Made by a program: the position numbers and the translations under genes
Source of the DNA: JACMLD01 sp038207265
GTDB lineage: Bacteria; Bacteroidota; Bacteroidia; Chitinophagales; Chitinophagaceae
Length of the DNA stretch: 64,000 nucleotides
Assembly (NCBI GenBank): GCA_038207265.1
Contig: JBBQZZ010000017.1
Coordinates: 42,185 to 106,184 of the forward strand
Direction of reading: 5' to 3'
Notes under the pieces: generated by a model
Databases searched by the model: none
Seen by the model: only the letters and a program-made list of their open reading frames with translations
Told to the model about the DNA's origin: nothing
In this document: positions 26,575 through 36,396 of the stretch, piece after piece
Numbering within the stretch: the first letter of the stretch is position 1
Layout: each line of letters starts with the position of its first letter

Positions 26575-26926
26575 GTACCAGGCTGTAGTAATACTGTTTA
26601 ACTTCATTGGCGTCGCATCCTTGTACAACAAATCATTGTTGATCGAACCTACGCTTGCCTACACCCTTGTCCAAAGGCAGGGTAAGCTCAGCCGTTAACC
26701 AAAGAATAGTGTTGCCCATATTCTAAAGTCGAACTTATATTGCACCGTTCTGTTCATACAGTACTACGTCTTCGATTTCGTATACCTTGCGATCCACAGT
26801 CTACAATTGAACTGAAGCAAAGCATTTGAAAATTACATTCCAATTTCTCAGTCATTGTGGTTGATGACAACAATCATTCAACAAAATGCATAACCTTTTT
26901 TTCTTTGCATTGAATCAGCTGGTATT
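26575..26926. other. Intergenic, no gene seen
   Basis: 352 bp between the aconitase terminator and the DUF998 gene. A T-rich TTTCTTTG near 26900 is a weak -7-like box for the downstream gene. No ORF or RNA gene is supported. Confidence 0.45.
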
Positions 26927-27592
26927 ATGAGTTACCAATACAAAAGGCAGTTACGCAGCAGACTGTATGTGGCAGGTATCATTTCTTCACTTTGGTATAC
27001 CGCCATGAATATTTTTATTCCATTGCTGCAGGAGCATTATGACAGCGCATCGCAGACAGTAAGTGAATTGTCAGCCATTGGTGCGCCAACAAGGACAGTA
27101 TGGGTTGTCCTTTCTGTTATTTATACCGTGCTCATCATTTCTTTTGGCTGGGGCATCTGGAAACTGACTAAACAAAACAACAAATTACGCATTGTTGGAA
27201 TATTGATATTTGCATACGGAATTACCAATATCATTTGGCCATTTGCACCTATGCACCAACGTGAGGCACTGGCCGCAGGTGCCGGTTCATTCACTGATAC
27301 CATGCACCTCACCCTGGCGGCGGTGACAGTGGCTATAATGACATCGGCCATAGGATTGGGAGCTGCTGCACTCGGAAAAAGCTTTCGCATTTATAGCATC
27401 AGCACAATTTTCCTATTGCTGGTATTTGGTATTCTCACCAGTATGGATGCACCAAAAGTGCAAAAGAACCTGCCACTCCTTTTGCCGGTATATGGGAACG
27501 TATCAATATCGGGGTTTTCCTGCTTTGGATTATTGTGCTGGCTGGTATTCTTCTTAAAAATGAAAGACATTCAAATTCAAGAAACCAATTGA
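26927..27592 (+). CDS. DUF998 membrane protein with frameshifted C-terminus
   Basis: The frame encodes about six membrane segments typical of DUF998 (LYVAGIISSLWYTAMNIF, ASQTVSELSAIGAPTR, WVVLSVIYTVLIISFGWGIW, NIIWPFAPMHQR, MHLTLAAVTVAIMTSAIGLG, ILTSMDAPKVQKNLP). After KNLP, near base 27474, family similarity switches to the next frame: that frame (27475-27663) reads TPFAGIWERINIGVFLLWII, the usual last segment of the family, and runs to a TAA at 27661. A single lost base explains this. The listed frame ends with an unrelated 31-residue tail. The function of DUF998 is unknown. Confidence 0.8.
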   Translation: MSYQYKRQLRSRLYVAGIISSLWYTAMNIFIPLLQEHYDSASQTVSELSAIGAPTRTVWVVLSVIYTVLIISFGWGIWKLTKQNNKLRIVGILIFAYGITNIIWPFAPMHQREALAAGAGSFTDTMHLTLAAVTVAIMTSAIGLGAAALGKSFRIYSISTIFLLLVFGILTSMDAPKVQKNLPLLLPVYGNVSISGFSCFGLLCWLVFFLKMKDIQIQETN

Positions 27593-27855
27593 CAAATGAC
27601 AATTTTAATTTACAGGATAATCTTCAGCACAATCAACAAAATAACATCCTGAATAAGGAATAACTTTATACAGCAACTTAACACTTCAGTTATTGTTACT
27701 ATCTTCAATCCTATCACAACAAGCTATAATTAATTCTCAGCTTACTGGTAAACCAATGAATGATTCAAATTCTATGCCTTCCTGGGATTGGGTGCAACCG
27801 GTGAGCCTTATGTTCCGGAAGAAAGCAAAAATTAATTTCTTATTTGGAAATACCA

Positions 27856-28371
27856 ATGATAAAATTGACAGCGTTTACAACAGCAGATTTTGATAAATTG
27901 ATAGGTTGGATCGATAATCCCGCATTGCTGGTCACCATTGCTGGAAATGTTTTTACCTATCCCCTCACTCACCTGCAACTGGAAAGTTACCTCGCTATCC
28001 ACGACAGTCATGCATTCAATATAGAGGATGAAACGAATGAGAACATAATCGGGCATGCGGAACTGCTACTATCGGGCAGTGACATGTACAAAATTGACAA
28101 ATTAATAATTGGTGATAGCAGTAACCGTGGTAAAGGAATTGGACAGCAGACCATCAAAGCATTGCTGGATTATGCTTTTGACATTCTAAAGGCATCCGTA
28201 GTTGAGTTGAATGTTTTTGACTGGAACATTGCAGCAATCAAATGTTATGAGAAATGTGGTTTTGCAATAACACCGGGTAAACAAATTTTTTTTAAAGTGG
28301 ATGACAGGAACTGGCTTGCTTTGAATCTGACCATCGATAAGCAAAAATACCTGCAGAAATTATCCAATTAA
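27856..28371 (+). CDS. GNAT family N-acetyltransferase
   Basis: A 171-residue protein from the ATG at 27856; a TTG four codons earlier is less likely. The acetyl-CoA loop is SNRGKGIGQQTIKALLDYA near residue 95, preceded by KIDKLIIGD. Motif B reads NVFDWNIAAIKCYEKCGF. Overall it resembles the RimJ/RimL-type group that begins with a short ligand-positioning helix (DFDKLIGWID). The substrate is unknown. The DinB-like gene begins 20 nt downstream and is probably co-transcribed. Confidence 0.85.
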   Translation: MIKLTAFTTADFDKLIGWIDNPALLVTIAGNVFTYPLTHLQLESYLAIHDSHAFNIEDETNENIIGHAELLLSGSDMYKIDKLIIGDSSNRGKGIGQQTIKALLDYAFDILKASVVELNVFDWNIAAIKCYEKCGFAITPGKQIFFKVDDRNWLALNLTIDKQKYLQKLSN

Positions 28372-28391
28372 CAACCTTAAAAAAATCAAGG

Positions 28392-28961
28392 ATGCAATAC
28401 AGGTTTATCAAAAAACCGGGACCTGATGAATATCCCGCTTATTCATCTGTGTATATGGATTTGATGAGAGATGATGGGTTGGTACTCCAACACCTGCACG
28501 ATAATTTTTTTAAGATTAAAAAATTTATTACGGAATTGTCTGCAGAACAATTACAGTTCCGTTATGCTGATGGCAAATGGACTGCCAGAGAAATACTGGT
28601 TCACCTGATTGATGACGAACGGATATTCACTTACCGGGCACTCCGCTTCGGTCGCAACGACCATTGTCCTGTGCCCGGTTTTGACCAGGATAATTATACC
28701 AGGTATGCAAATGCAAACGAGCGAAGCCTGGAAAGTATTTTCGACGAATACGAAGCGGTACGAAAATCTACCTTGCTGCTTTTTGAAAATTTGCCTGAGG
28801 AGGCGTTGATGCGTAGCGGTGACATATTGGAAAATGATAAGGTAACCAATAACCGCACCGTCCGTACCATTGCTTATCATATAGCCGGACATGAACTCTG
28901 GCATATAAAAATCATAAAAGAACGGTATCTTAATTTATCAACGGTAAACGAAATCATATAA
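28392..28961 (+). CDS. DinB-like superfamily protein (DinB_2)
   Basis: A 189-residue four-helix protein of the DinB/YfiT-like putative metalloenzyme superfamily. The metal-binding histidines are seen in ILVHLIDDERIFTYRALR and in IAYHIAGHELWHIKIIKERY, with FRYADGKWTAREIL before the first. Related proteins include bacillithiol S-transferases and mycothiol-dependent enzymes; the thiol cofactor and substrate here are unknown. It lies in a run of plus-strand genes between the GNAT gene and an AraC regulator that starts 30 nt later. Confidence 0.85.
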   Translation: MQYRFIKKPGPDEYPAYSSVYMDLMRDDGLVLQHLHDNFFKIKKFITELSAEQLQFRYADGKWTAREILVHLIDDERIFTYRALRFGRNDHCPVPGFDQDNYTRYANANERSLESIFDEYEAVRKSTLLLFENLPEEALMRSGDILENDKVTNNRTVRTIAYHIAGHELWHIKIIKERYLNLSTVNEII

Positions 28962-28991
28962 AGCATTCTTCATTTACCGATCTTTGAAACC

Positions 28992-29801
28992 ATGAAACAA
29001 TTAATCCCGGGACAATTTTATGGTGAGACCAATGCCCGGATAGACCTGGACGGTCTTATTATCACTGATACGGAATATACACACGATAAAGTAGACTGGC
29101 ATTATCACGAGAATGCTTACTTCACTTTTATATTACAGGGACGGGTTATTGAATGCAATAAAAAAGATATTTATCATTGTGCAGCTGGCAGTCTTTTGTT
29201 TCATCATTGGCAGGAACCACATTATAATATCAAACCCCGTGGATTTACACGTGGTTTTCACATTGAGATAGCACCGGGCTGGATGAAAAACCTGCAATTG
29301 GATTTGAATCTTTTGCAGGGTAGCATCAACGTTTTCAACCCGGATGTCAAAATCATGATGTATAAAATATTCAGGGAGACAAAAATCAATGATGCTGTTA
29401 CTGATCTCTCTATCCATGAATTACTGGTAAACATATTTTGTCATTTAAAAAATGACAGGGAAAAGGAAACAAAAGATTGGCCTGCGTGGGTAAATAAAGT
29501 GAAAGAAAAATTACATGATGACTGTACAGAAAAAATATCACTGGCAGATTTAAGCCATATTGCTGCCATTCACCCTGTTCATCTTTCCCGGAGTTTCTTC
29601 AGGTATTTTCAGTGCAGTTTGGGTGAATACACCCGGAAGCTGAAAATTGAAAAATCTTTTTCCTTATTGTCTGATAGGAAAAAATCATTGACGGAAATCT
29701 CTTTTGACTGTGGTTTTGCGGATCAAAGCCATTTTACTCGCAGCTTCCGTGAGATGACAGGTCTTAATCCGACTGCCTACCGGTGTATCCTTCAGCAATA
29801 A
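28992..29801 (+). CDS. AraC family transcriptional regulator with cupin-like sensor
   Basis: A 269-residue regulator. The N-terminal part has a cupin-like pattern (WHYHENAYFTFILQGRVIE, CAAGSLLFHHWQEPHYNIKP) with His residues that may bind a metal or ligand. The C-terminal ~100 residues hold the double HTH (ISLADLSHIAAIHPVHLSRS, FFRYFQCSLGEYTRKLKIEK, then SLTEISFDCGFADQSHFTRS). It follows the GNAT and DinB genes with 20-30 nt gaps, so it may regulate its own operon or the serine hydrolase gene downstream. Confidence 0.88.
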   Translation: MKQLIPGQFYGETNARIDLDGLIITDTEYTHDKVDWHYHENAYFTFILQGRVIECNKKDIYHCAAGSLLFHHWQEPHYNIKPRGFTRGFHIEIAPGWMKNLQLDLNLLQGSINVFNPDVKIMMYKIFRETKINDAVTDLSIHELLVNIFCHLKNDREKETKDWPAWVNKVKEKLHDDCTEKISLADLSHIAAIHPVHLSRSFFRYFQCSLGEYTRKLKIEKSFSLLSDRKKSLTEISFDCGFADQSHFTRSFREMTGLNPTAYRCILQQ

Positions 29802-29880
29802 ATACCTGCATGTTAATTTCATTCTATTTTATACAGTTGCACGCAACTAGATTTGTGATATCATATTCAAAAGTTAGTTA

Positions 29881-31536
29881 ATGAAAAGATTCGTATTACC
29901 CTGGTTGCTGGTTATTGTATCTGTATTCAAGCTGCCTGCCCAGGTGCAGGATATCGTTCAATCCGAAGGCATCAAAACTAATTTACAGAAAGTCAATATC
30001 GGTAAAATTGTTTTCGCGGATAAATCAATTCCCTTCACAGAATTAAAGACAGCTGATTTCCTGCAATCCTATAAACTTACAAACAATAGCAACCTGTTTA
30101 TGACCGTGTTCATGGACAATTCATTTACCAATTATGCACATCGTATTGCAGCAGACTTACCTGCAGATTCCCTGGTGAAGAAAGGCAATTTCCAGTTTTC
30201 CTTGTACATAGACAACCGGTTGATCTACCAAAGCAATCTTTTACCCGGTGCTCCCCGTGCAGCCATTCAAAATGAATCAACATTCATCAGCAAACCATTA
30301 ATAGATAATATGAATGAAGGCGTGTATTGGACCCAGTCTTACTGGAACCGCTTTTTGTATTCCGGTGGCGACAGTGTTTTGACCGATGGCAGGCATGAAA
30401 TGACCTTGGAAATAAGACCTTATTTGAAATTGAATGAAGTAAAAACGGGTGATTTGATCGCAAGGGGTGAATTGTCACTACTGGTTGAAAGGACTCCACC
30501 CATTGACCTTGGTACAATTCAGCTTCATAAACCAGAACCTTATGATGGATTCCCGGTATCAACTGACAAGTTTGACATAAACCGCATAAAAGAATTAAAG
30601 GCCCGTATTGACAATGGCACATTTAAAAACATCAATGGTATCGTTGTTATCAAAAATGGAAAATTACTGTTGGAAGAATATTTCAATGGCGAGAACAGGG
30701 ATTCATTACACGATCCGAGGTCGGTTGGAAAATCATTTGCATCCACCATTACAGGCATTGCTATCGGGGAAGGTTATTTGAAAAACGAAAACCAGTCATT
30801 GAAAGATTTCTATTCACTTCCCTCATTTGATAATTATTCTGGCCGGAAAGAAAATATCACTATCAGGGATTTACTTACCATGAGTTCAGCATTCGACGGA
30901 AATGATGAAGATGTCAATTCACCGGGGAATGAAGAAAATATGTATCCAACTGCCGACTGGGTTAAGTTTGCATTGGATCTGCCCCTGCTTAAAAATGATA
31001 CTGCAACCGGATGGCATTATTTTACAGCTGGCGTTGTTGTATTGGGCGATATACTAAACAAAAAAGTGAAAGGAGGTTTGGAAAAATATGCAGCTGAAAA
31101 ACTTTTCAATCCTTTGCATATTACTAATTACCGCTGGCAGTATACGCCCCAGCAGGTGCCCAATACCGCAGGTGGCATCCGCATGAACGCACTTGATTTT
31201 GCGAAGTATGGTCAATTGTATAAGAACAACGGGATTTGGAATGGAAGGCAGATTATTCCAAAAGACTGGGTTGCCAAAACTTTTACGAAGCAAAAACAGA
31301 TAGCAGGAAGAGACCATGAATATTATGGATATTTATTCTGGAACAAAACTTTCTCTTTGAAAGGGAAATCTTATGAAGTATTTTATTGTGCCGGAAATGG
31401 AGGTAATTCAATTTTTATTTTCAAAGACCAACCATTGGTGATTGTGGTCACCGCTTCTGCTTATGGTCAAATCTATGCACACCGGCAGGTAGGAAAAATG
31501 ATGAATGATTATATTTTGCCCGCAGTTATTAAATAG
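29881..31536 (+). CDS. Exported serine hydrolase, beta-lactamase/class C family
   Basis: A 551-residue protein with a signal peptide ending LPAQ. Residues ~20-210 are an N-terminal beta domain without a name that I recognise. The rest is a penicillin-binding-protein/AmpC-like serine hydrolase with the nucleophile motif DPRSVGKSFAST (SxxK, Ser near 281), a YxN-like part around WHYFTAGVVVLGD, and a late substrate-pocket segment YCAGNGGNSIFIF. Such proteins are esterases, D-aminopeptidases or PBP-like enzymes; resistance to beta-lactams should not be assumed. Confidence 0.85.
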   Translation: MKRFVLPWLLVIVSVFKLPAQVQDIVQSEGIKTNLQKVNIGKIVFADKSIPFTELKTADFLQSYKLTNNSNLFMTVFMDNSFTNYAHRIAADLPADSLVKKGNFQFSLYIDNRLIYQSNLLPGAPRAAIQNESTFISKPLIDNMNEGVYWTQSYWNRFLYSGGDSVLTDGRHEMTLEIRPYLKLNEVKTGDLIARGELSLLVERTPPIDLGTIQLHKPEPYDGFPVSTDKFDINRIKELKARIDNGTFKNINGIVVIKNGKLLLEEYFNGENRDSLHDPRSVGKSFASTITGIAIGEGYLKNENQSLKDFYSLPSFDNYSGRKENITIRDLLTMSSAFDGNDEDVNSPGNEENMYPTADWVKFALDLPLLKNDTATGWHYFTAGVVVLGDILNKKVKGGLEKYAAEKLFNPLHITNYRWQYTPQQVPNTAGGIRMNALDFAKYGQLYKNNGIWNGRQIIPKDWVAKTFTKQKQIAGRDHEYYGYLFWNKTFSLKGKSYEVFYCAGNGGNSIFIFKDQPLVIVVTASAYGQIYAHRQVGKMMNDYILPAVIK

Positions 31537-31840
31537 ATTTGATAAATTTTTACCAGGCATTTCAGTAGCCCGCAGTTGTCATAAATAAATCAAAGTTATA
31601 AAAATGATGCCAGGATAACTACCTGCTTCCAATGGTCAATGAGAAAATAGAAGTCCTTTTCGATGATGCACGAAAGATATTCTCCCGTATAAAACATTTG
31701 CTGAGAAAAATTATCGGGTTTCTATATCGTAATTATAAAAAAATTAATACTGCTATTATTGAAAACAATTGACAATCTGGGGTTTGCCAATACTTCGTTT
31801 TACAATATACACTAACTTCATACCAACTAAAACGAATTGT
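31537..31840. other. Intergenic, no gene seen
   Basis: 304 bp of AT-rich spacer before the PIG-L gene. No hairpin with a T run, no -7 box that I trust and no ORF with family likeness. Confidence 0.45.
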
Positions 31841-32731
31841 ATGAAGCCATTTATTTATTTGCTTTGTTTATCATTATTCATAACCTGCCATATGAATTAC
31901 GCATCTGCTCAATCTTCCAAAGAAAAAGTTCGCATTATCATGATTGGCGCGCACCCAGACGACTGCGATGTAAACAGCGGGGGAACTGCCGCTATATTTT
32001 CGAAGATGGGCTATGCCGTTAAATTCCTTTCTGTAACCAACGGTGATGCAGGTCACCAAACAATGAAAGGTGTAGCGCTGGCCAAACGGAGGTATGCTGA
32101 AACGCAGGAAGTAGCAAAACGGCTGGGGATTAGCTATGATGTTTTGGATAATCACGATGGATTATTGCTTCCTTCACTGGAAGTAAGATTACAAATTATA
32201 AAAAAAATACGCGAGTGGAACGCCGATGTTGTAATAGCACCAAGGCCTAACGACTATCATCCTGATCATCGTTATACCGGCGTACTGGTGCAGGATGCAG
32301 CCTATATGGTGGCAGTCCCAAATGTTGCACCCGGTACACCGGCCTTACATAAGAACCCCGTATTCCTTTATTTCCAGGATAATTTTCAACGCCCCAATCC
32401 TTTCCGACCGGATATTACTGTTGACATCACTGACGTGCACGAACAGAAAAATTTTGCGCTGGATGCTCATGTATCACAGGTATATGAATGGCTGCCGTGG
32501 ATAGGGCATTACGCTGCTGAAGTACCCAACGATAAAAAGGAACGCATAAAATGGCTTGCAACAAAATGGGATGAACCTATTACACCCGAAATAAAAACTT
32601 CATTGGCAAAATGGTACGGAGAAGAAAAAGCCGCGCAGGTAAAACATGTAGAAGCGTTTGAAATTTGCGAATACGGATTACAACCAGATGAAGCAGAAAT
32701 AAGAAGGTTGTTTCCAATGCTGAAAAAATAA
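31841..32731 (+). CDS. Secreted PIG-L family deacetylase
   Basis: A 296-residue protein from the ATG at 31841, which starts a good signal peptide (to ASAQ near residue 24). An in-frame ATG at 31769 would bury it. The LmbE/PIG-L zinc motifs are IMIGAHPDDCDVNSGG (AHPDD) and NDYHPDHRYTG (HxDH). The family removes N-acetyl groups from GlcNAc-type sugars, as in GlcNAc-PI or mycothiol/bacillithiol precursors; export points to a glycan substrate. A second secreted PIG-L gene lies at 33454-34365 on the opposite strand. Confidence 0.9.
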   Translation: MKPFIYLLCLSLFITCHMNYASAQSSKEKVRIIMIGAHPDDCDVNSGGTAAIFSKMGYAVKFLSVTNGDAGHQTMKGVALAKRRYAETQEVAKRLGISYDVLDNHDGLLLPSLEVRLQIIKKIREWNADVVIAPRPNDYHPDHRYTGVLVQDAAYMVAVPNVAPGTPALHKNPVFLYFQDNFQRPNPFRPDITVDITDVHEQKNFALDAHVSQVYEWLPWIGHYAAEVPNDKKERIKWLATKWDEPITPEIKTSLAKWYGEEKAAQVKHVEAFEICEYGLQPDEAEIRRLFPMLKK

Positions 32732-32762
32732 TTCGTGAATTTTTCTTACAATTATTACTGTT

Positions 32763-33289
32763 ATGGTAACAAACGGCAATTTGCACTATACTATTATCAG
32801 GTATATCATTGATAATGGCCATGCCCCGATTCAAATACGTTATCAAAATTACTGAACGCCGGTGTTCCTGATATTGAAAAAGGTCTCTGTGCATCGCAGG
32901 ACTATCATGGTGTGGTACTGTATCCCCACGTTTCCAAAATATGGGTAATCCATCCTTTCTCACTGGCGCCCACCAATTTCCTGGTAAAAACTGAAAAGAA
33001 TTTGTGGTGGGGTAATTGTGGATGGTGTTCGCTTGGAATAGCTGCTTTGTTGAAACAAGACCTTACTATAACAACAAGAATAGCGGCTTATGATGAGCAG
33101 GTTGTTATAAAGATTAAAGAGGGGGAAATAATAAATAAAGAACTGTACATACATTTTCCAGTGCCAATGCTGCAGGCATGGGACAATGTTATCTATACCT
33201 GCAGCAATATGCTTGTTTTTAAGCAGGAAGAACAGGTCAATGAATGGTGCAGGCGTCACCACGTACCGAGGGGAGACTGCAGCCAATAA
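32763..33289 (+). pseudogene. Alkylmercury-lyase-like (MerB family) gene with one-base frameshift
   Basis: Two frames together encode one family protein. From ATG 32763 the first frame gives HYTIIRYIIDNGHAP, a MerB-like N-terminal winged helix, then stops at 32853. The frame one base later, open from about 32816, continues as DSNTLSKLLNAGVPDIEKGL and runs to 33289 with IWVIHPFSLAPTNFLV, WWGNCGWCSLGIAALL and HFPVPMLQAWDNVIYTC. Joining them needs one extra C in the run at 32824-32827. The repaired protein would be about 175 residues. WCSLG replaces the WCALD of true MerB, so the catalytic Asp is absent. Confidence 0.82.
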
Positions 33290-33453
33290 ATAATATTTAG
33301 GAATTCTCAAAAAAATGGTACGGCAATCACTTAGATCCAAATTGGCAAAAATGGACGATGGCAGAAACAAAGGAAACTTTTTCGGTCCTATAATCTTACT
33401 GGTGATACCTGGCAAATGGAAAGCTCCGATTCGAGGTTTTAGTTAGTCACACA

Positions 33454-34365
33454 TTATTTCTGCTGCTTTGAATAGCCGCTGTTTTTTAATTGCGTAAATA
33501 ATGTAGTCGCTTTCTCTATAGCATTATCATCATTCATATCAAATAATCGAAAAGTTTCTTTATCGCCTTTGTATATATCGCTTTCCTGCATATCACCCTG
33601 CGATTTGTAACAGGCAATTACCCATTGGGCAACTGTTTTATAAGAAACCTGTTTACCCACTCCGAAATGAGTTGCCACATCAATATAAAATGAGGGCGCA
33701 TTTTTCTTTATGGTTGTTTCAGGAAATCCTTCCAGCATTGTAAAGGCTTCCGGCTTCTCATCTTTGTAAGTACTACCGGCTATGATCACTGGCTTTTTTG
33801 CGCCTTTATACCTTTGCAACGCCCGCAAAGCCATAATGATGGCGGTTTTATGATGCCCGTGCTGGCCGGCAAAAGGAAACATAGTGATAATAAAATCATA
33901 TTGTTTTTTCGCGAGTATCTGATCCAATTTTTTTTCAACATATGGAATATCCCAGCGCTGACCAGTCACATAGGGAATTGGGTTGAGGTTGTAATAATCA
34001 TCCGGCTGTTCCAAAAAATAATATTGACGAATGCCCATGATATCTCCTGCTTCCATTACTTCCCTTTTTCGGATCCGTGGTAACTCTGACCGGCCTACTG
34101 TTGAATCAATCAGGTTGTAGCCATAATATACCGATCCAAGTTCCGATCCATTGAACCCACCCTGGCCATCTGTGATCTGAGCAAGATCAACCGTTCCTTT
34201 CAGGTCATGCGTTATCTTATATAATATTATCGGGAAACTGGTCTCATCATCGGGATGCGCCTGGATCACCAGTACACTGGGACCTTGTTGCGCTTTTGTT
34301 GGCACGATGAAAAAAACATGTAATGCAATTGCAAGCGTGCAGCATTTTAGTTTGGTAGATCTCAT
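33454..34365 (-). CDS. Secreted PIG-L family deacetylase
   Basis: A 303-residue protein with a signal peptide (hydrophobic to about residue 24, ending TKAQ). The zinc motifs are LVIQAHPDDETSFP and GQHGHHKTAI, where HGHH stands for the usual HxDH. ITDGQGGFNGSELG lies between them. This is a different LmbE subgroup from the one at 31841. Substrates are probably N-acetylated sugars or glycopeptides in the periplasm. It is convergent with the broken MerB-like gene. Confidence 0.88.
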   Translation of the reverse strand: MRSTKLKCCTLAIALHVFFIVPTKAQQGPSVLVIQAHPDDETSFPIILYKITHDLKGTVDLAQITDGQGGFNGSELGSVYYGYNLIDSTVGRSELPRIRKREVMEAGDIMGIRQYYFLEQPDDYYNLNPIPYVTGQRWDIPYVEKKLDQILAKKQYDFIITMFPFAGQHGHHKTAIIMALRALQRYKGAKKPVIIAGSTYKDEKPEAFTMLEGFPETTIKKNAPSFYIDVATHFGVGKQVSYKTVAQWVIACYKSQGDMQESDIYKGDKETFRLFDMNDDNAIEKATTLFTQLKNSGYSKQQK

Positions 34366-34611
34366 CTTCGTAATTTATACTTATGAAATTAAAGTATTAT
34401 GCTGGTTATTAAGAGTCGAAGCAAAAAATATTTCACAAACTGATCATCACCGTAAACAATTATCGTAAAATTAGCCGCCTTCATGATCCTTTTTTGGTAG
34501 CTTTGTTAGCTATTTATACAAAATATTCTTACCAAAGCAATCAATCCAACATTCAATCTTATCATTCATCGTCTCTGTAGCCAGCTATTTGGAAAAGCCC
34601 TGATTAAAAAT

Positions 34612-35121
34612 ATGAAACGTCTTACCCATACAAAATCTACGGAGCATCAAATTACAAAACTGTTGTTTTTGTTATTGATGCTTTGTAACCTTCCAAAAGA
34701 ATTGCCTGCCCAAAAGGGAAATAATAAGTCTGCGGAAGCAATGTTCAGGAAAATGGAATATGACTGGTTGATGGCAGAATTCAAACAAGATACCGCAACA
34801 ATATCTTCTATGATGGATAATAGTTTTATGTCAATAGGTGCTGATGCAGTTGGCACCAAACAACAGGAACTGCAGGGAATCTATGATAACATCGGACAGC
34901 GAAAAAAAAATAATCATGTAGTAGACGCTTTGTACCTGGATGATTTCCATTTGAAAATACATGGCAATACTGCTATTGTAACTTTCATAAGCGTAACAAA
35001 AGGAAGTATTCAAAACACACCATTCAATAATCGCAGGACAAGAATGTATGATGTCTGGATAAATCATAGTGGAAACTGGAAAGCAGTTTCATCACAGGTA
35101 ACGCCGTTACCGCAGAAATAA
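34612..35121 (+). CDS. Exported NTF2-like (DUF4440) protein
   Basis: A 169-residue protein with an N-terminal signal region (KLLFLLLMLCNLPKELPAQ). The mature part shows the DUF4440/SnoaL-like layout: the first helix MFRKMEYDWLMAEFKQDTAT, then MMDNSFMSIGADAVGT, a strand VDALYLDDFHLKIHGNTAIV and the last pair YDVWINHSGNWKAVSSQVTPL. Secreted versions are common in Bacteroidota and lack a known reaction. It is divergent from the PIG-L gene and stands alone. Confidence 0.8.
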   Translation: MKRLTHTKSTEHQITKLLFLLLMLCNLPKELPAQKGNNKSAEAMFRKMEYDWLMAEFKQDTATISSMMDNSFMSIGADAVGTKQQELQGIYDNIGQRKKNNHVVDALYLDDFHLKIHGNTAIVTFISVTKGSIQNTPFNNRRTRMYDVWINHSGNWKAVSSQVTPLPQK

Positions 35122-35410
35122 AAATAGGATCAGCCATAATAATATAGCACATGAAATTTGCTATTGGATGCTTACTTTTTCCAAATTCGCTGGCAACAAT
35201 TGTTCCAATACCTACGCTTAATATGTTTTCTATTAAAAACAAGTGCTGATCAAGTAACTTCTCAAAACACAGGCGGAAATGGATAAGCAACGATTGAATG
35301 CATTCATCAAATCGGTTGAATAATGGAACTGGCAGAAACTGATTGGATGTCTATATTGTAATCAATAAAAAAATAGCTGAAAATAGATAACCAGTTTCTT
35401 TATAATGACA

Positions 35411-36370
35411 CTATTTGGATTCGTCAGCGTTAAGCCAAATCACTTTTTGATCGGACTTGTGCTCTTGTCCTATAATATCCCTATACAATGACGGCCTGCG
35501 GGCCTTCGTATAACGGTAACCTCCAGACTGTTTCAATTTTTCTGGTGTAAGTGTTGCTATTACAAATCCATCTTCAAATGAACGACATTCACTGAGAATA
35601 TCCCCGAAAGGATCAATAATCATTGAAGAACCATTTTTTAACTGGTCATCATCCATACCAATAGCATTTGAAAAGATTGCATAGATGCCATTATCGTAGG
35701 CTCTTGCCGGCAACCACTTCATTAACCAGGCCCTGCCTTTCATTCCATCAAATTCCAAACGCAATGAGGTAGGATCCGCCTCCCTGTTCAGCCACAGTAA
35801 AGGATCAACAAATCCGGCACCGGGCCGGGTAGATGGTGTGCACATGGTAACATGAGGCATAAAAATAATGTCTGCACCCAGCAATTTTGTGGCCCTTACA
35901 TTTTCTATCACATTATTATCATAACAAATTAAAATGCCGCATTTCCATCCATTCAGTTCAAAGATGGTATAATGATCACCCGGAACAAGATCCGGATGAA
36001 TAAATGGATGCAGTTTGTGATGGTTGGCCACCAAACCGTTCTTATCTACACAGATATAAGCTTTACCCAATGTTCCATTGCTATCTTTTTCAAACAGTCC
36101 GGCCAGGATAGTAATATTATGTCGGCTGGCTATTTCCTGCAAACGCTTTGTACTGTCACCATCTGGTATGCGTTCAGCAAGATTGGACAATTGTTCATGA
36201 GAAAGTTTTCTTACAAAAGCATAACCTGTGATGCTGCATTCATGAAATGCAATTACATCTGCACCTGATACAGATGCCTGCTTCGATAATTTTTCAATAA
36301 CAGATAAATTGTATTCCTTGTCTCCACTTTTGTGTTCAAACTGTGCAGTTGCGATGCGGATGTTTTTCAT
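35411..36370 (-). CDS. Carbon-nitrogen hydrolase (nitrilase superfamily)
   Basis: A 319-residue cytoplasmic enzyme. The triad segments are IAFHECSITGYAFV (Glu), ANHHKLHPFIHPDLVPGD (Lys) and CGILICYDNNVIENV (Cys). The segment DIIFMPHVTMCTPSTRPG and the C-terminal extension after residue 260 place it outside the well-known NIT and NadE groups. It hydrolyses an unidentified amide or nitrile. A clear -7 promoter box lies 19 nt upstream of its start. Confidence 0.88.
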   Translation of the reverse strand: MKNIRIATAQFEHKSGDKEYNLSVIEKLSKQASVSGADVIAFHECSITGYAFVRKLSHEQLSNLAERIPDGDSTKRLQEIASRHNITILAGLFEKDSNGTLGKAYICVDKNGLVANHHKLHPFIHPDLVPGDHYTIFELNGWKCGILICYDNNVIENVRATKLLGADIIFMPHVTMCTPSTRPGAGFVDPLLWLNREADPTSLRLEFDGMKGRAWLMKWLPARAYDNGIYAIFSNAIGMDDDQLKNGSSMIIDPFGDILSECRSFEDGFVIATLTPEKLKQSGGYRYTKARRPSLYRDIIGQEHKSDQKVIWLNADESK

Positions 36371-36388
36371 TGTTATGCTTTAAGGAAA

Positions 36389-36396
36389 CAAATTTA
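36389..36396 (-). promoter_or_regulatory. Bacteroidota -7 box of the carbon-nitrogen hydrolase gene
   Basis: On the minus strand TAAATTTG, an exact TAnnTTTG, ends 18 nt before the ATG at 36370. A TTG at 36413-36411 could be the -33 element but the spacer is only 14 nt. Confidence 0.4.

Noticed and set aside
29881..31536. Serine hydrolase as a beta-lactamase resistance gene
   Set aside because: The SxxK motif alone is shared by esterases and peptidases; the large N-terminal domain and export do not point to resistance.
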